In this document: one piece after another, positions 1 through 8,572 of the stretch
How positions within the stretch are numbered: the stretch's first letter is position 1
How the letters are laid out: each line of letters begins with the position of its first letter
Assembly (NCBI GenBank): GCA_949294555.1
Contig: CASFHP010000014.1
Coordinates: forward strand, 1-39,711
Source: an uncultured Eubacteriales bacterium
GTDB taxonomy: Bacteria; Bacillota; Clostridia; TANB77; CAG-508
Length of the DNA stretch: 39,711 bases
Direction: 5' to 3'
Notes under the pieces: generated by a model
Databases searched by the model: none
What the model was told of the DNA's origin: nothing
The model's input: the letters and a program-made list of their open reading frames with translations, nothing else
Program-made: the position numbers and the translations under genes

Positions 1-127
1 TATAGATGACGCACCAGTATTGTTATCAATCGAGACAGGACAAGAAAGAATCTACTTTGTATTAGGATTTACTGTTCTTGGAACATTAGCAGGAGGATTG
101 GTATTTATTAAGAAGTTTGTTATATAG
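1..127 (+). CDS. C-terminal end of a membrane-anchored protein (partial)
   Basis: The open frame enters from the left edge and stops with TAG at 125-127, giving 41 codons. The tail contains one hydrophobic stretch (IYFVLGFTVLGTLAGGLVF) followed by a short KK-containing end. This is the usual shape of a C-terminal membrane anchor of a surface protein. No LPXTG motif is visible in the visible part, so sortase anchoring cannot be claimed. The rest of the gene lies outside the window and its function is unknown. Confidence 0.6.
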   Translation, partial: IDDAPVLLSIETGQERIYFVLGFTVLGTLAGGLVFIKKFVI

Positions 128-162
128 TATTAAAATGAAATAAAAGGGTTAAAATAATATAA

Positions 163-206
163 AAATGGGCGTTAAAGAATGAAAAGTTTTTGACGTCCAT
201 TTTTAT
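163..206 (+). terminator. Terminator-like hairpin after the partial gene
   Basis: An imperfect inverted repeat pairs AAAAATGG-CGT on the left with ACGTCCATTTTT on the right. The right arm runs into a T-rich tract. It lies 36 nt after the stop of the partial gene, as expected of a Rho-independent terminator. Confidence 0.5.
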
Positions 207-217
207 AACTAATAATA

Positions 218-425
218 TACCTGTTCAGAGCTATGTACACAAGTGGATAATATTTCTAAATTATTCATTACTCAGCTCAATACGATATTTAAGAATTTGT
301 AATATAATTTATTTGAGCCTCTTTCACTCAGACCCTCACTACGTGAGTACCGTGAACATTCCTCAATAAATTATATAACAAATTCTAAAACATCTCCAAT
401 CAGTGTACATAGCTCTGAACAGGTA
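218..425. repeat. 208-bp palindromic, MITE-like element
   Basis: Perfect 23-bp terminal inverted repeats lie at 218-240 (starting TACCTGTTCAGAGC) and 403-425. A second nested pair lies at 292-317 and 362-386 (left arm AGAATTTGT...TTTGAG, right arm CTCAATAAATT...). A small CTCAC-TA-CGTGAG hairpin sits near the centre. The element has no open reading frame. It fills most of the 400-bp gap between the partial gene and the Ig-like protein. I see no clear target-site duplication. It could be a non-autonomous transposon or a structured RNA. Confidence 0.6.
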
Positions 426-466
426 ATTAATTAATTATAATCTTAAATTTTATTTTTTTAAATTTC

Positions 467-495
467 TTTACAATTAAAATTGGGTATGGTATAAT
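467..495 (+). promoter_or_regulatory. Sigma-A promoter of the Ig-like protein gene
   Basis: TTTACA at 467-472, a 17-nt spacer, then TATAAT at 490-495 preceded by TGG (extended -10). The predicted transcript starts near 502. This rules out the ATG at 501 as the start of the next gene and favours the ATG at 528. Confidence 0.75.
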
Positions 496-527
496 TTTCC
501 ATGAAAGAGACTAAAGAGGTGAGTGTT

Positions 528-1460
528 ATGAATCAAATCTTAGCAACAAGTAATCCGAACAATAAAAAAACAAAAACAAAGAAAAATAAAAGAACTGGAC
601 CAGCAGATATAAAATCGGTTGTTAGAGTTTTTGCAGTTGTTATGCTTATATTTGGTATTTTTATGGTAGGAACAGGTTCTTATGCTATTTATAGTGACAG
701 TGTAAATAGAGCAGAAGAAGTTACCAAACCAGTTATATCAGAAGCACTTAGCGAAGATGGTACATCAGTTGTATTAACAGTAACACATGACAAAGCAATC
801 GATAGAATAGAATATTATTGGAATGATGGAGAAGTACAAACAATTACAGGAAATGGAAGAAGAGAAATAGAAGTGGATATAGAAATACCAGGAGGAACCA
901 ATACACTTCATGTAACAGCTTTTGATGTGCAAGGACAAGAGATATCTACAGATAAAGAATATACAGCTGAAAATGTAATTGAAATGTCTATTTCTGGAAG
1001 TAAGTTACAGATAACAGCAGAAAATGATACAGAAATTTCATATATGACATATAGATGGGATGATGGAGAAGAAACAACAGTAGATATCAATTCAACAACA
1101 GTTAATGAAGAAATCGATGTTCCTATGGGAACCCATACAATAACTGTTATTTTGGTAGATATTAATAATGAGACGATAAGAAAAGAACAAACGGTAATGG
1201 GAACAACAAAACCAACAATATCAATTGAAATTGATGATACACAAGAGAATTATTTAATTACCATTTCAGATGAAACAGGATTAGAAAGAGTTGACTTTGT
1301 TATCAGGGGAGAAGAAAGAACGGTTACAGTTGAAAATGGAGAAAAGGAATTAAAATATAAGTTAGCATTAAATGAAGGAGACGAAAACAGACTAGAAATA
1401 ACAGCATACAATGTAGATGGAATTGCGTCAGATACACAAAGAGTTAGAGCAGTAAAATAA
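528..1460 (+). CDS. Membrane-anchored protein with three Ig-like repeats
   Basis: This is a 310-residue protein with a lysine-rich cytoplasmic N-terminus, one membrane helix at roughly residues 30-50 (VFAVVMLIFGIFMVGTGSYA) and a large external part. The external part holds three beta-rich repeats of about 80-90 residues. Two begin with TKPxIS, and the first two contain a YYWNDGE or YRWDDGE signature typical of bacterial Ig-like modules. No catalytic motif or sorting signal is seen. The start at 528 is chosen because AGAGGTG lies just upstream and the in-frame ATG at 501 coincides with the predicted transcription start. It is transcribed alone, with its own promoter and a following hairpin. 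The role is unknown; surface or cell-envelope scaffolding is an inference. Confidence 0.7.
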   Translation: MNQILATSNPNNKKTKTKKNKRTGPADIKSVVRVFAVVMLIFGIFMVGTGSYAIYSDSVNRAEEVTKPVISEALSEDGTSVVLTVTHDKAIDRIEYYWNDGEVQTITGNGRREIEVDIEIPGGTNTLHVTAFDVQGQEISTDKEYTAENVIEMSISGSKLQITAENDTEISYMTYRWDDGEETTVDINSTTVNEEIDVPMGTHTITVILVDINNETIRKEQTVMGTTKPTISIEIDDTQENYLITISDETGLERVDFVIRGEERTVTVENGEKELKYKLALNEGDENRLEITAYNVDGIASDTQRVRAVK

Positions 1461-1540
1461 GAAAAATCTAACATTGCTGTATAGGGAAAAATCCAAACAG
1501 GGTCAAGATAGAATATTGTACAGAAAAAGCAAAAAAATGG

Positions 1541-1592
1541 TTGTATAGGAAAATCTATAGAATTTACGATAGAAGATGATTTTCCTATACAA
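1541..1592 (+). terminator. Hairpin, likely terminator; shares sequence with 5608-5640
   Basis: Perfect 15-bp arms lie at 1541-1555 (TTGTATAGGAAAATC) and 1578-1592. It ends the Ig-like gene. A related GTATAGGGAAAAA stretch lies just upstream near 1480, and TACAGAAAAAGCAA at about 1519. Versions of these words recur in the 5597-5700 gap. Confidence 0.5.
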
Positions 1593-1631
1593 TAAAAATG
1601 TAATTTGTACCTTGAGAAAGGAATGCAATGA

Positions 1632-2417
1632 ATGAATAATATTTTTTTTCAGTTATTAACGTATTTTGTAATTTATTCATTTTTAGGATGGGTTTTAGAA
1701 AGTATTGTTAGAACGATATGCGAAAGAAAAATCATAAACACAGGATTTTTAATAGGACCGTTTTGCCCAATATATGGATTTGGTGCAATTATTATGATAT
1801 TATTTTTAAATCAATACAAAAATAATATCATACTTTTGTTTATTGTTTCAGTTATCGCATTATCACTATGGGAATACATAGTAGGTGTACTTTTAGAAAA
1901 ATTTTTCCACACAAAATATTGGGATTACTCAAATCATAAATTTAATTTTAAAGGAAGAATTTGTTTAACAAATTCGATTGCTTGGGGAATCTTGGGTGTT
2001 TTGTTTATCAATTATATACATCCATTTATTATACAAGTAATAGGATATATGAATTTTACATATTTAGCAATTGGTGCAAGTATTATAGCACTTATCTTAT
2101 TAATAGATGCGATTATTAGTGTTGTAAAAATTAAGAATATCCAATCAACCTTACAAAAGGTAGAAGAAATCAATGAACAAATTAAGCAAAAACTATCAGA
2201 ATTAAAAGAAAAAGAAAAAATCTCTGCAAATGATAATTTACAAAATTTAATTAATCGTTTAAAAACGAGAAGAGACAGGACAATAAAGCATTTATATAGA
2301 AGAGCTTACAGATTAAAAAAGGCTTTCCCAGCAATTGATACAAAAGAATTTACAGAAATTTTAAATAAAAAAATTGAATTTAAACACAAAAATATAAAAA
2401 AAGAAAAAAAAGGGTGA
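1632..2417 (+). CDS. CmpB-type putative ABC transporter permease (PF06541 family)
   Basis: This is a 261-residue protein whose first ~170 residues hold about five membrane helices. It carries family-typical motifs: SFLGWVLES near the N-terminus, GFLIGPFCPIYGFG, a WEYIVG stretch, WDYSNHKFNFKGRICL and then a WG-containing segment. These match the putative ABC transporter permease/CmpB (DUF1113) family, which is common in Clostridia. Its transport function is not established. The last ~90 residues are a charged helical, probably coiled-coil cytoplasmic tail. The start at 1632 follows AGAAAGGA at a good distance; the ATG at 1628 is out of frame and dead. It overlaps or abuts the next gene, so the two are probably one operon. 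Confidence 0.75.
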   Translation: MNNIFFQLLTYFVIYSFLGWVLESIVRTICERKIINTGFLIGPFCPIYGFGAIIMILFLNQYKNNIILLFIVSVIALSLWEYIVGVLLEKFFHTKYWDYSNHKFNFKGRICLTNSIAWGILGVLFINYIHPFIIQVIGYMNFTYLAIGASIIALILLIDAIISVVKIKNIQSTLQKVEEINEQIKQKLSELKEKEKISANDNLQNLINRLKTRRDRTIKHLYRRAYRLKKAFPAIDTKEFTEILNKKIEFKHKNIKKEKKG

Positions 2418-2422
2418 ATAGT

Positions 2423-3346
2423 ATGATACAAGAAATTTATATTATCGATGATGATGATTCGTCTATTGTGATTTTTAGAGAACTTTTCAAAAATGACAAA
2501 GACTACAAATTTATAAGTGTAAAATCACAACAAATCGATATTGCACTAAAAAACATCCCTTCATTGATTATCATTAATGAGGATGCCATTGACAGAGATG
2601 TTGTAGGACTTTGTAAACAAATTAGACGAGATGAGGATAACACAATAACACCAGTAATTGTGGTGTCTTCTAATAGTGATAAAGAACATAGAATGAAAAT
2701 ATTGAGAGAATCAATAGAATATTATATAAAAAAACCAGTAGATGAAGAATACCTGTATTTTACGGTAAAAAATTTAAATCGACTACTTTCAAACAATAGA
2801 AGAGTAAGTCCTTTAACAGGATTACCTGGAAATGTTCAGATACATGCAGAATTGAAAAAGAGAATATCCAATAAAGAACCATTTTCTGTATTATACTTAG
2901 ACTTAGATAATTTCAAAGCATATAATGATGTATATGGATTCTTAAAAGGAGATCAAATCATAGAATTTACAGCAGAAACCATCTTAAAATGTGTACATAC
3001 TAGCCTTGAAGAAGAAGCATTTGTTGGTCATATTGGTGGGGATGACTTTGTAGCTATATTACCATCAACCAATTGCGAAAAAATATGTCAAAATATATTG
3101 GCTGTTTTTGATAGTCAAGTTAAAAAATTTTTTACAGAAAGAGACTTGGAGAAAGGGTACATAGAAGTTGAAAATAGAAAAGGGATTATTGAACAATTTC
3201 CGCTAACTTCTCTTTCAATAGGTGTTGTAGTAGTAGATCCAGGAAGGTTTAGCAATATCTTGGAAATTGGAGAAGTTGGCGCACAGGTAAAACATGCTGC
3301 AAAATCTGTTATGGGTAGCAGTTATGCTGTGGATAGAAGGAGATAA
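2423..3346 (+). CDS. REC-GGDEF diguanylate-cyclase-type protein with degenerate receiver
   Basis: This is a 307-residue two-domain protein. Residues ~3-120 resemble a response-regulator receiver: the acidic cluster IIDDDD and the late lysine in YYIKKPVD are present. The expected phospho-acceptor Asp is missing (SLIIINEDAID). Residues ~130-305 are a GGDEF domain with TGLPG, the LDLDNFKAYND signature and an intact catalytic HIGGDDF. Cyclic-di-GMP synthesis is therefore possible, but classical phosphorylation of the receiver is unlikely. A GTG at 2414 is in frame, but AAAAAAGGG sits directly against it, so the ATG at 2423 is better spaced. It sits immediately downstream of the CmpB-type gene. 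Confidence 0.75.
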   Translation: MIQEIYIIDDDDSSIVIFRELFKNDKDYKFISVKSQQIDIALKNIPSLIIINEDAIDRDVVGLCKQIRRDEDNTITPVIVVSSNSDKEHRMKILRESIEYYIKKPVDEEYLYFTVKNLNRLLSNNRRVSPLTGLPGNVQIHAELKKRISNKEPFSVLYLDLDNFKAYNDVYGFLKGDQIIEFTAETILKCVHTSLEEEAFVGHIGGDDFVAILPSTNCEKICQNILAVFDSQVKKFFTERDLEKGYIEVENRKGIIEQFPLTSLSIGVVVVDPGRFSNILEIGEVGAQVKHAAKSVMGSSYAVDRRR

Positions 3347-3352
3347 AATGCT

Positions 3353-3400
3353 AAAAAAGAAGCGACATGTAAATAAAAATACCATGTCGCTTCTTTTTTT
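3353..3400. terminator. Bidirectional terminator between converging genes
   Basis: A long inverted repeat has arms containing AAGAAGCGACATG and CATGTCGCTTCTT. It has an A-run on the left and a T-run on the right. It sits between the REC-GGDEF gene and the converging NUDIX gene, so it can serve both. Confidence 0.85.
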
Positions 3401-3407
3401 CTATTAA

Positions 3408-3848
3408 TTAATTTTCATCCCAATTATAAGGTAAATACAGGACCTTGTCGTTTTTTAAAATCTCGGGTATAAAACTTAAGATATTTTTTGGAAGATTTTT
3501 TTTATTTGCCCAAATGATTTCTTCACATTTATTGTTTTCCTCATTTGTAATTTCACCAGTCCAATGATTTGCTTTGAAAATGAAGTCTATATACTCTTGG
3601 TTTGAATTAACTTTTCTATTCATTACTTTATAGAATTTAATATCTTGCATATCAATGTCAATACCAATTTCTTCTTTAGCTTCTCTAATTAAGGCTTTTC
3701 TTATTTCTTCATGAGCTTCAACATGTCCTCCTGGTAAACAGTATTTTCCATCTTCATATCCCGTATTTTTTCGTTTCATTAGTAAAATTTTGTCTTCTTT
3801 TTCTAATAGTAATTGAACACTAATGGGGAATGTATGTCGTTTTTCCAT
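3408..3848 (-). CDS. NUDIX hydrolase
   Basis: This is a 146-residue protein with a complete Nudix box: GGHVEAHEEIRKALI followed by REAKEEIG, matching GX5EX7REUXEEXGU. NUDIX enzymes hydrolyse nucleoside diphosphates linked to another group, using a metal held by the glutamates. The substrate cannot be told from this sequence; an 8-oxo-dGTPase-like or nucleotide-sugar activity is possible. The length fits a single-domain enzyme. The start is supported by GAGGAGGATTCT before the ATG. It is the only host-type protein gene on the minus strand apart from the istB remnant region, and it has its own promoter. Confidence 0.85.
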   Translation of the reverse strand: MEKRHTFPISVQLLLEKEDKILLMKRKNTGYEDGKYCLPGGHVEAHEEIRKALIREAKEEIGIDIDMQDIKFYKVMNRKVNSNQEYIDFIFKANHWTGEITNEENNKCEEIIWANKKNLPKNILSFIPEILKNDKVLYLPYNWDEN

Positions 3849-3916
3849 AGAATCCTCCTCTCTTATTCTAAATTAAGAAAGTTATACTGAAATGAATATT
3901 GTATTTATAAAGGTAT

Positions 3917-3944
3917 TTTATACTATTAAGTGTAGAATTGTCAA
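3917..3944 (-). promoter_or_regulatory. Promoter of the NUDIX gene
   Basis: Read on the minus strand: TTGACA (3939-3944), 16-nt spacer, TATAAA (3917-3922). This leaves a 5' UTR of about 60 nt before the ATG at 3848. Confidence 0.6.
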
Positions 3945-4064
3945 ATTTGTTACATCACTTTATATTGCACTAAAAATACAACAAATAAAAAATCATATAA
4001 AAACAAAATTTCAAAAAAAGTAATACGATTTATGTGATAAAACACAGAAAAACAAAGAATAATA

Positions 4065-4092
4065 TTGACAAAAACAAAGAAATGTGTATAAT
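4065..4092 (+). promoter_or_regulatory. Promoter of the radical SAM cassette, with long leader
   Basis: TTGACA (4065-4070), 16-nt spacer, TATAAT (4087-4092). The gene start at 4298 would leave a ~200-nt AT-rich leader. I see no small open reading frame, strong hairpin or known riboswitch in that leader. The rest of the 3849-4297 gap holds only this promoter and the divergent one. Confidence 0.65.
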
Positions 4093-4297
4093 AAGAATAA
4101 TAACATCAATTCACATAATGTAAATATGTATAATTAATAGTTAGAATAAAACACATAATTATTTGGAAAATTGGTATAAAAAAATGATGATTTTATAAAA
4201 TAAAATAGATATTTCATAAAAATAATCATAGATTTAATTAGATAGCATTTATAATATGCATGTTTATAAATATATTATACGAGAAAGGATTGTTAAT

Positions 4298-5596
4298 ATG
4301 GAAGACGTAATTGTAAGACATGAAAGCATGGGAACATTAATATGGAGCAAAAAATACAAAGCTTATTTTATTTTAAAGAATCATGAAGACGAGAAAGAAC
4401 TAGAAGACATACTACATGAGAAAAAAGCAGATGGGGAAATTTACCAAGAAGCTCTAAAAATAGGATTATTGGGAAAAAGAAAAGAAATCAATTCTAACAA
4501 TAAAGAAGGACTTATGGCTCCACTAGAGTATTATTTTGATTTTACAAATGTTTGTAATTTAAGATGTTCACATTGCTATAATCGAAAAAATATGAATACA
4601 AGCACAATGAGTAGTGAGGAAATTGAAAGAATTATTACAGATATGTATAACAATGGTATTATGAGAATACATCTAGCAGGAGGAGAACCAACTTTATTTC
4701 CAGAAGAAATGAATACATATTTAGCAACAGCTAATAAATATGGAATTGTGTCTTCTATGGCGACAAATGGTGTAGGAATTACAGAAGAAATTTGTGACAT
4801 TATTTCTAAAAATAATATAATGTCTATTACAGTAAGTATAGAATCTGCAGATGAAGAAAAAAATGCTAAAATACGAGGAAAAGGTAGCTTAAAAAAATCT
4901 TTAGAAGGTGTGGAAACATTAATCAAATATAGAGAAAAATATCATCAAAACTATCTTGTAGGAATAAAAGTTTCTTATGATGTAGATACAGAAAAAGAAG
5001 ATTTTGAAAAATTAATTGAACTAGCATTAAAATTAAAAATTGATGTTCTAAAATTTGCAAATCCAGAAAGATGTTTATTTCATGAAAGAGGTTATTATTC
5101 TAAAACAAAAGATAAATACTATGAAAATATAAAAATTATTAATGATTTAAAAGAAAAATACGAAGAACAATTATTTATAACACAGATTTCATCACCTATG
5201 ACAAATTGTTCTAATATTGGACTACCAAATATGAAAGGTTGTATAGGTGCACAAGAGCTAATTGCAATCAACTCAAAAGGAAATATTACACCATGTTTAA
5301 TGAATAATTTTAATTTAGGAAATGTAAAAGACTATAAAAGTATTTCTGAAGTATATACAAGTGATAAAATCAAAAAATACTATCAAAAAATCAAAAACTA
5401 TGATTGTACTGGATGTCAATATCATAATCAATGTAGAGGTGGCTGTCAGGTAAGAAAAATGGTAGAGTATGGAGATATAAAAGAAATAGACCCATTATGC
5501 CCAAAAAATAACAAGAAAATTGTAGACGAAATTAAAGAGAAAAAACCAAGCGAATTTAAGAAATTTAATAAAGTAGTTGTGGTACATTCGCTATAA
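4298..5596 (+). CDS. Radical SAM enzyme with C-terminal SPASM domain
   Basis: This is a 432-residue enzyme. Residues ~1-75 form a small domain that could be PqqD-like. The radical SAM core starts near residue 85 with CNLRCSHCYN (the CX3CX2C cluster) and LAGGEPT for SAM binding. The C-terminal ~110 residues carry a SPASM-type cysteine set: a cysteine in MKGCIGAQE, ITPCLMNN, then CTGCQYHNQCRGGC and a final PLCP. Family members reduce SAM to make a radical and often modify peptides or sugars. Here the substrate is unknown. Start 4298 follows GAGAAAGGA; an in-frame ATG at 4256 lacks a site. It is the first gene of a cassette with a second radical SAM gene, a phosphatase-kinase fusion and a phosphatase. 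No precursor peptide is visible. Confidence 0.85.
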   Translation: MEDVIVRHESMGTLIWSKKYKAYFILKNHEDEKELEDILHEKKADGEIYQEALKIGLLGKRKEINSNNKEGLMAPLEYYFDFTNVCNLRCSHCYNRKNMNTSTMSSEEIERIITDMYNNGIMRIHLAGGEPTLFPEEMNTYLATANKYGIVSSMATNGVGITEEICDIISKNNIMSITVSIESADEEKNAKIRGKGSLKKSLEGVETLIKYREKYHQNYLVGIKVSYDVDTEKEDFEKLIELALKLKIDVLKFANPERCLFHERGYYSKTKDKYYENIKIINDLKEKYEEQLFITQISSPMTNCSNIGLPNMKGCIGAQELIAINSKGNITPCLMNNFNLGNVKDYKSISEVYTSDKIKKYYQKIKNYDCTGCQYHNQCRGGCQVRKMVEYGDIKEIDPLCPKNNKKIVDEIKEKKPSEFKKFNKVVVVHSL

Positions 5597-5607
5597 GAAA
5601 CGATATG

Positions 5608-5640
5608 CTCTTATACAGAAAAAGCAAGTTTTTCCTATAC
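5608..5640 (+). repeat. Imperfect hairpin related to the 1541-1592 hairpin
   Basis: CTTATACAGAAAAAG and TTTTTCCTATACAAG form an imperfect stem between the two radical SAM genes. The words TACAGAAAAAGCAA and TTTTCCTATACAA also occur at 1519-1592. The two places may carry copies of one small dispersed element, or both may be weak terminators or processing sites. Confidence 0.4.
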
Positions 5641-5705
5641 AAGAACATTGCTTCATTCTGGCGATTGCACACAAATTTGAATGTTAAAAAGGAATGGGAA
5701 CAAAA

Positions 5706-7201
5706 ATGAATGTAAATTTAATTAGCTTTTATAATCGATTTCATGAATATTCTACCAAATATGCATTAGGAACATTGAGATTAGCAGGATATATGGCAAA
5801 GAATAATAACTTACATATAAAAATTATACCGATTGATTCGGAAGAAGAAATTTCTGAAAAACAATTGCAAAAAATATTGGAAAACAACCCAGAAATAATA
5901 GGAATACCTAATTATATGTGGACAGAAAAAAAGGCACAAATATTAAGTAAAGAAATAAAAAAACGAAATCCAGATAGTATACGAGTTGTAGGTGGTCCAA
6001 GTACAGCAGATGTCAATTTTGAAGATTGGCAATCAGATGAAATCTTTGTTTTAGGAGAAGGAGAAGAGGCTGTCTTAAAGATATGTGAGGAAAAACTAAA
6101 AAATCCAGAATTTAATGCGAAAGAAGTAACAAATTTAGGATTGAATAATGTTTTTTCAGAAGAAGCAGATTTACGGTAAAAGACATGTTGTTTATACAAA
6201 TTCAGATATTCCAAAAGGAATACCATTGTTTTCTAAAACCATTGAAGATATGAAAGATGATAAAGAAAAAGAAGATTTTGCATGGTATGAAACTGTTAGA
6301 GGATGTGCTTATAACTGTGGATATTGTGGACACAAAACTAGAAATAATCTAGGATATATTGATTTAGAAAATGTAAAAGAAGAAATTAAAAACATAAAAG
6401 AACAGGGGATAAAACGATTATTTATTGTAGACCCTATTATTGGTGGAAACAAACAAAAAGGAAAACAAGTTTTAAGAATGTGTAATGAGCAAATTCCAGA
6501 TACAAAAATCATTGCTTATTTAAGACCAGAAATGTTAGATGACGAATTTGTAGAAATATTATCAAAGTGTAATCTAGAAGAAATGCGTTTTGGTATACAA
6601 ACTTTGAATCCAGCAGTTCCACGGATGGGTAAGGAGCAATTCTATTCCCAAAATAAAAGAAGAACTTAGTAAATTATATGGAAAGCAAATAAATTGGCGA
6701 GCAGAATTAATTGTTGGCTTACCAGGAGATAATTTACAAGGATTAAAGCAATCAGTAGAAACGGTAATTAATGAATTTCAGCCAATGGTATTAGCAGGAT
6801 ATCATTTAACAGCTATAAAAGGAACAAAATTATATCAATTGGTGGAAGGAACAGAAGATGGCAAATGGATAAAAATTGACGAAAATAGTGAAGTAACAGA
6901 ATCATATAGTTATACAGAAGAAGAATTTAAAGATATGGCTAGATATTCTATGATTGTAACTAGTTTATATAATGTATTAAAAAAGTTGTATCCAGATAGA
7001 ACTGTTAATTATGATAAACTAATTCATTTTACCAGAAAACATATAGATAATGATATAGATATGCGTAAAATAGAACAATTTGATACTGAATATGCAGAAG
7101 CGTATTGGAATGCAAAGATAAAGGAGTTAAAGAATGAAGAGGCTAATAACAGTGAGACATGGAGAGTCGCTAGGAAACCAGAACAAGATTATACAAGGTA
7201 A
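5706..7201 (+). pseudogene. B12-binding-domain radical SAM protein, broken by two +1 frameshifts
   Basis: Three consecutive frames together encode one enzyme. Frame one (to 6179) is a B12-binding-like domain containing RVVGGPSTADVNF; I see no DxHxxG cobalt-ligand motif. Frame two (about 6155-6625) continues QIYGKRHVVYTN and holds the cluster ETVRGCAYNCGYCGHK and the radical SAM core. Frame three (about 6625-7201) continues VRSNSIPKIKEELSKLYG, AELIVGLPGD and the C-terminal domain. Each junction is repaired by removing one base: one T from the T6 run at 6151-6156, and one base in CGGATGGG near 6625, which gives VPRWVRSNS. The third frame's end overlaps the next gene by 68 nt. Start 5706 is preferred to 5694, which touches the AAAAAGGA site. 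The gene is either decaying or carries sequencing errors. Confidence 0.8.
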
Positions 7202-8567
7202 GACAAATAATTATGGACTATCTGATAAAGGAAAAAAGCAAATTGAAGAAATTGCACAAGCACATTTAAAAGAATTAAATGGCATAGATAAAATGATTGT
7301 TAGTCCTACAAAAAGAACTATTCAAACAGCAGAAACTATTCAAAATCGCTTAGATAAACAAGTACCAACAGAAATCAATAAAAATATTATAGAATTTAAT
7401 CCTGGAATATTAGCAGGAAATACGCATCAATACAATGCTTTAAAATATCCACAATATTATGCGATTTGGAAAAAAAGAGGAGATTTAGATGGTATTCCAG
7501 GAGCAGAAAAGGGAAAGGCATTACAAGCAAGAGTTCTCTCATTTTTAATGAATTATATTGATAAAGAAGAATTTAATGATGTAGTTGTATCTCACGCGGG
7601 ATATTTGAGATGTTTGGTAAATACAATAAAAGGGAGAGATAGAACAACACCAATTGATAGTTCTAATGGTGCTATCCATATTTTAGAAGACCCTTTGAAA
7701 AATTTAAAAATCCAACAAAAAAATAGAGCAATGGCATCGAAAGTATATATTGTAGATACTTTTGAAGACAAATATGTTGTAAAAATAAAAAATAGACCAA
7801 TCCAAAAAGAAGATATTTTAGAAAAACATTTGTTACAAAGGATGAAGAAAAAAATACCTGATTTACCTACTGTTTTAAGTATATCCAATACAGAAGAAGG
7901 AAGTATAAAAGTATTAGAATTTTTGGATGGAGAGCATATTTATGGGAAACTATCAACAGAAGAATTACAAGCAATGACAAAAAAAGTAAAAAAGATGCAT
8001 CAAGTATTAAAAACAATGCCAACAGACCATTATGAGATAGTAGACTTACATGAAACTATGAAAGAAAAAGCAAAACATTCAAAAAATAGATATGTTGTGC
8101 AAACTGCTAAAGAAATCTTATCAGATAAACGAAATATACAAAAGATGAAAAAAAGTTCAACATGTTTAGTACATAGTGACTTAAATAGAGATAACATTTT
8201 ATTTGATAATGAACATCAAGATATTCATATTATCGATTGGGAAAGCGTCAAAGCATATCCAAAAGATTATCAACTAGCTTGTTTTTTAGCAAGTAGTGTA
8301 TTGATAGAAGATGGAAGCATGAAAGAAGTAATGCAATTAGCACATCAGTTTCAATTTCCAATTGATGAAAATTATTTATTATTTCTAATGAAAATTAGAA
8401 TTTTTGAAGGATTATACTATTTTGCAGAAAATGAAAATGAATATACAAAATCCAATTCAAAAGTTTCGAGAGAAATACTGAAAAAATATTTTATTGCAAA
8501 TGAGAAAATAAATCGATACCAAGAAAAGAAAAGACAAATTGCGAAGGTAGAATGTAAAGAGAGGTAG
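7134..8567 (+). CDS. Histidine-phosphatase / APH-like kinase fusion
   Basis: This is a 477-residue fusion. Residues ~1-190 are a histidine phosphatase (phosphoglycerate-mutase-like) with LITVRHGES at the N-terminus and the second catalytic histidine in VVSHAGYLR. Residues ~200-440 are an aminoglycoside-phosphotransferase/choline-kinase-like domain with YVVKIKN (ATP lysine), CLVHSDLNRDNILFD (catalytic HxDxxxxN) and HIIDWES (metal Asp). One polypeptide can thus in principle add and remove phosphate from small molecules. The start has AAGGAG upstream, and the gene overlaps the tail of the broken radical SAM gene. The substrate is unknown. The place in the cassette suggests it acts on a precursor or product of the radical SAM enzymes, possibly as self-protection; this is inference. 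Confidence 0.8.
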   Translation: MKRLITVRHGESLGNQNKIIQGKTNNYGLSDKGKKQIEEIAQAHLKELNGIDKMIVSPTKRTIQTAETIQNRLDKQVPTEINKNIIEFNPGILAGNTHQYNALKYPQYYAIWKKRGDLDGIPGAEKGKALQARVLSFLMNYIDKEEFNDVVVSHAGYLRCLVNTIKGRDRTTPIDSSNGAIHILEDPLKNLKIQQKNRAMASKVYIVDTFEDKYVVKIKNRPIQKEDILEKHLLQRMKKKIPDLPTVLSISNTEEGSIKVLEFLDGEHIYGKLSTEELQAMTKKVKKMHQVLKTMPTDHYEIVDLHETMKEKAKHSKNRYVVQTAKEILSDKRNIQKMKKSSTCLVHSDLNRDNILFDNEHQDIHIIDWESVKAYPKDYQLACFLASSVLIEDGSMKEVMQLAHQFQFPIDENYLLFLMKIRIFEGLYYFAENENEYTKSNSKVSREILKKYFIANEKINRYQEKKRQIAKVECKER

Positions 8568-8572
8568 ATGCT

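Noticed and set aside
4093..4297. Precursor-peptide gene for the radical SAM enzyme
   Set aside because: No open frame with a ribosome binding site exists in this AT-rich leader, and none lies between the cassette genes.
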